In this document: one piece after another, positions 60,131 through 64,000 of the stretch | Numbering within the stretch: the first letter of the stretch is position 1 | Layout: each line of letters opens with the position of its first letter | Program-made: the position numbers and the translations under genes | Assembly (NCBI GenBank): GCA_013398295.1 | Contig: VZSF01003480.1 | Location: 842,073 to 906,072 of the forward strand | DNA from: Chionis minor | Taxonomy: Eukaryota; Chordata; Aves; Charadriiformes; Chionididae | DNA: 64,000 bases | Reading direction: 5' to 3' | Notes under the pieces: model-generated | What the model saw: only the letters and a program-made list of their open reading frames with translations | The model's database searches: none | What the model was told of the DNA's origin: nothing

Positions 60131-62938
60131 CCATCCCTCTAATCCTTAATCGAGGCACCATGGCATGGTACTGGACACACAGGACCAGCACACACACCTC
60201 AGGGCCCCCCAAAAACAAACACACCTGTTCCAGAAAGCAAAAAACCCACCACTCTAATATCAAGATACATCCTCTATAACAAGCTAAAGGTACACTTCCC
60301 TCCACTTCAGTACTGATACCTTTGTGCTGTAGTATGGATTCATCTCAAGATGCAATTGTTTAGTGACCACTTTATGTAGCACATGGAAGAAGGAAAGGCT
60401 ACATTTGGGAATGCTCAGAATGAGGTGGGAGAAATGAGGTGGGAATCAAAAGAGGAATTCAGGTGCATGGAAGTTTGTAATTTCTATAGGCAGTCGGTCA
60501 AATAAGATACATAACCTTTTCCTGCAAATGTTTGTCACGTCTCTAGATTGTCAGAGCTTCCGTTGGAAATAATAAATCTATTATATCATCCTACAATGAT
60601 GAAAGTGCATGGAAGGAAGAAGTATATCTCTATCGGTGTGTACCTTCCCAGGGATATCCTGAGAAACACTTGAACTGCTGTTTCAAACAAGCCAGAAGTT
60701 GTGAACAATTAATTCACCTAATATGTAGGCTATACTTGGGTAGAAATATTTGAATTTTTACTAGTTATTAAGATCCTAATTTATTAGATATAATAATCTT
60801 TAGTTACGAAAATCTCAAAAGATGGAAAGCATAAAAGGCAGCAAGGACATATGGAGAATTTTCCTAGTGAAGTGTAATGTTTAAGTCACAGCCTCAAGGC
60901 TCTTGGTTTATTTTCCCCCCAATGGTAAGCCAAACATAAGATAAGGGATGCAGGTTATTATAAAGTATCTGAAAAGTTCCTTGGAAAACACCATTTTTAG
61001 ATGATCTGTTTTTGAATTAACAACATAGCATCATACAAATCAACCTGTATACCCCAATGTGGTCATTTTTAGCAAGGCAATGTGAGCCTGGAGTGAATAT
61101 GAATCATTAAAGGTATGCTCTAGTAGTGTTTTATTCAACTTTGATTCATTGTGAATTTCTATCTCACTTCAATCATAAATCAATAAATCATAAATCATCA
61201 CTTCAATCATGCAAAAACCTTCACGAGGCTAACAAACACAATAGTCAGAACATTAAAATAGTCCTGCTTTCTACTGTATGTGAACAGAAGAAATAACACC
61301 CCAAAAAATCAAAATCATCATGAAAAATACACAGACAGAAGCACTCACAAAACCCATAGAAGACGTTCCAAGAAAGAACCAGAAGGGACGTTTGCCTAGG
61401 AATAAAGGAAGCCTGGGGATTTAACAGATGAGTGACAGAGACGACAGCAGGTAGGAGTGGGCAGCTGAGGGGTTGGTTTGGTGGCAGGAAGGAGAGAATT
61501 GCACCTGGTGTTCCTGGGCACAAAAGTTGACGGGAAGCAGGTAGAGCAGACAGAGGGCAGAGTCCAGACAGAACAGGGCAAGGAGAACTGGGCTGGAGTT
61601 ACTGGAGAGAAGACCTGTCCAACTGGAAAGCCTTTTCAAGTCAGCGCTGATTAGAAAAGGACAAGCAGGGGGAGGAGGAGGAGGAAAAGGAAGACCCAAA
61701 GGCCTTCCACCACTCTAGTAAGTAAGCATTTTCCAGCTGAAGAAGGAGGGAAACTGAAGCAGACAAGGCAGCAGGTAGAAGGTACTTGCCAACTTCAAGT
61801 TCCCAGCCAAGTTTGTTCAGCGTGGCCACACATGCTACACTTGGCGCCTGCCAAGTTGACCATTTGCAATTGTTCAGAATTTTACTTGCTCCCTTTTCAC
61901 GGCATGAGGTGACCCTGGGACGCTTGCACCCAATATGTGGTTTAGAAGGTTGTATGGGGAAAATGTGTAGCTGTAAAAAAGTGAATTGTACATGTACAAT
62001 TAGGTATGTACTGAAGAGCAGCTTTTTGCCTGCTACCGTGGAGCTCTGTCAGTGCACTTCAGGTTTGACTTGCACTACCCTGTATAAAATTTCAGTGCCG
62101 CCTCTCTTCAGAGCAGTGACTCAGTCATGCTGAACCTTTGTGGCAGAATACAGTCTATTGTATCTGTTTTATAACCTTTATGACTCAGAACCCAACACAG
62201 TTATCAACACAAAACAGAGCAACTCCAAAAGCGTATTTATGATGCAGATGATTTGATATATCACCATTCAACGAGCAGGTAGAAATTTCAGGCTGGTACA
62301 CATAACTACATCTTAAATAGAGGGTCGCATTATTAACAGGCTGCATCATGTTTTTCAAGGTCCATGGGGGAGGACAGGAGAGGGTGAAGCTTGGTTTCTT
62401 TTCACTGTTATCATTGCTACTGAAAACACATGGGACTGGACAGCTCAGGGACCTGCAGCATGGATAGTTTTCCTTCATAATCATCAGTCGAGTTTGAACT
62501 ATTGGCCTGTATCAAGACCGGTAAGAAACTAATCGTTGACAACTTCAGTAAGTGACTGTGAGTAGTTTTGTTGTTGCACTACAGTTCTCCAGGCAAACAG
62601 GGTGCAGACAACAGCCCAACCAGTTCTGGCATCCTCCTTGCAGACTGACTAGCAGCAGAGGGTTAGATCTTATCTCAGCAGGGAACTATTCTGAAGCATT
62701 GACCTACTTTCTGGTTTAATTTCATGCAGAGACACATGCTCCAGCACACACCTGCCTTGGTCCTGGCCTGTTTAATCCAATGGTAAGGAGTAGCCACAAC
62801 AACACGTAACTGTTTTTTAACAAGCCCATGAGCAGGCAGATTTTTAATTGACAATAACCAAGCTAGTGTTTCCCCACTGTTCTTGATTCCGTAGTATTAA
62901 GAAGCAAACTCAGGTCCCCAAAGCCATTTCTGCTCTTC

Positions 62939-63340
62939 ACAGAATCACAGAATCACAGAATGTTGAGGGTTGGAAGGGACCTCTAGAGATCATCTGGTCC
63001 AACCCCAGCCAGAGCAGGTCCACCTACAGCAGGTTGCACAGGGTGGCGTCCAGGTGGGTTTGGAATGTCTCCAGAGTCGGAGACTCCACCACCTCTCTGG
63101 GCAGCCTGTTCCAGTGCTCTGCCACCCTCAAAGTAAAGAATTTTCTCCTCATGTTGAGATGGAGCTTCCTGTATTCGAGTTCGTACCCATTGCCCCTTGT
63201 CCTGTCACTGAAAAAGAGACTGGCCCCCTCCTCTTGGTACCCTCCCTTTAAATATTTGTAAACCTTTATGAGATCCCCCCACAGCTTTCTCTTTTCTAGA
63301 CTAAAAAGACCCAACTCCCTCAGCCTTAGGGAAGGAGAAA
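62939..63340 (-). mobile_element. CR1 LINE 3' end
   Basis: It starts ACAGAATCACAGAATCACAG with the terminal tandem repeat, then GGTTGGAAGGGACCTCTAGA and the usual CR1 body to CTAAAAAGACCCAACTCCCT. A minus-strand open frame of 159 codons (63,503-63,024) overlaps it and is CR1-derived in part. Confidence 0.95.
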
Positions 63341-63651
63341 AAAATTTATTTCTGTCTTTTACAGGAGGCTTTAAGAGTGAGGTTGCAGAATTGTAGCCAG
63401 AGAAAACTTTGTGGTTCTCAATAGCATGACCATCATAGCTGCTCTGATCCTCACACATACAACAGAATATGTTCGGATCCTCCTTGAGGAACAGTTTCCT
63501 CACAAACTGAATTTAACTTATGCTGCTAATAGAGATTTCTTTTATGACACATTGAGCCTCCAGTGGCACACACTGAAACCAACTGCTACATGTACTTGTT
63601 AATACATTTCTCCAGTCCCTTTCCTTATGTGAGATATATATTAGTGACTAC

Positions 63652-63733
63652 AAAAAAAAAAAATCACAAAAAAAGAACAAAACCAAAACCAAACAAACAA
63701 ACACCCCCCCCCCCAAAAAAAAAAAAAAAAACC
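63652..63733. repeat. A-rich low-complexity block with C11 and A17 runs
   Basis: About 80 bases of A with scattered C and short AAAC units, then eleven C and seventeen A. Open frames here (Lys/Pro-rich) are low-complexity noise. Confidence 0.9.
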
Positions 63734-64000
63734 CAAACAATAAAACCTCTGTTTAGTGATTATTGCAAACAGAACTGAAGGTGATGAACATTTCTAATTA
63801 TCTAAGGTCAGACTCTCAACATTGATGTAACAGAGAAGAGGGGTGGGTAAAAAAGAAAGAAAACAATGGAAAACTCCAAAAAGTCAAAGTTTCAAATGCA
63901 GTGTTTAGGCTGTGCATCTGCCCCTAACTTGCCTCTTTGTACATACATACTTTTCTGCATGCAGTGGTTAATGTGAAATGTCAGTCTCTGACCCCCTGCA

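Larger units (their letters stand above)
52543..62938. other. Upstream intergenic DNA with exon-like segments
   Basis: AT-rich DNA with the plus-strand exon candidates at 53.15, 56.06, 57.44 and 58.82 kb and the hairpin block at 60.0 kb. A small tandem duplication of CACTTCAATCAT occurs near 61,165-61,210. A purine-rich plus-strand stretch spans about 61.4-61.75 kb. Confidence 0.5.

Noticed and set aside
61165..61212. Repeated CACTTCAATCAT / AAATCA units considered as a repeat array
   Set aside because: Only two imperfect copies, best explained as a simple duplication; no CRISPR-like or satellite structure.
63024..63503. 159-codon minus-strand open frame
   Set aside because: It overlaps the CR1 3' end; the part outside has no recognisable domain.
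63000..64000. Possible 3' end of the neighbouring gene PAPOLA
   Set aside because: PAPOLA is the expected upstream neighbour of VRK1, but nothing here resembles its coding sequence.

Overview
This window is vertebrate nuclear DNA, almost certainly from a bird. It is AT-rich, has long introns and intergenic stretches, and carries several CR1 LINE 3' ends plus an LTR of a type common in avian genomes. I see no bacterial, phage, CRISPR, rRNA or tRNA features.

The one gene I can establish is VRK1 (vaccinia-related kinase 1, a cellular chromatin and DNA-repair Ser/Thr kinase) on the minus strand. Twelve coding exons with GT..AG borders and matching phases assemble, without gap or frameshift, into 414 codons (413 residues plus stop). 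The start codon is at 42,171 and the stop codon ends at 13,132. A CpG-island promoter and probable non-coding first exon lie near 48.7-48.9 kb, giving 13 exons, as I recall for human VRK1. All key kinase residues are present: glycine loop, Lys70, HGDIK with Asp176, and DYG with Asp196.

Layout. 1-12.8 kb: intergenic DNA downstream of VRK1, with a small CpG-rich cluster near 10.9-11.1 kb. 12.8-48.8 kb: VRK1, with CR1 copies in introns 12 and 3, an avian LTR in intron 12 that starts about 35 bp after the exon 12 splice donor, and two weaker retroelement candidates (36.7 kb, 43.6 kb). 48.3-48.9 kb: CpG island with a perfect 96-bp palindrome that holds two back-to-back ZNF143-like promoter motifs. 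49-64 kb: upstream intergenic DNA with three CR1 copies, several exon-like plus-strand segments I cannot assign to a gene, and a cluster of strong hairpins at 60.0-60.13 kb.

Most worth checking: the palindromic promoter; the LTR abutting exon 12, where intron read-through would give VRK1 a different C-terminus; an upstream in-frame ATG in the first exon; and the plus-strand exon candidates. Exon borders were read by eye from splice motifs, phase and similarity to VRK1. UTR ends, transcription start sites and repeat borders are approximate.
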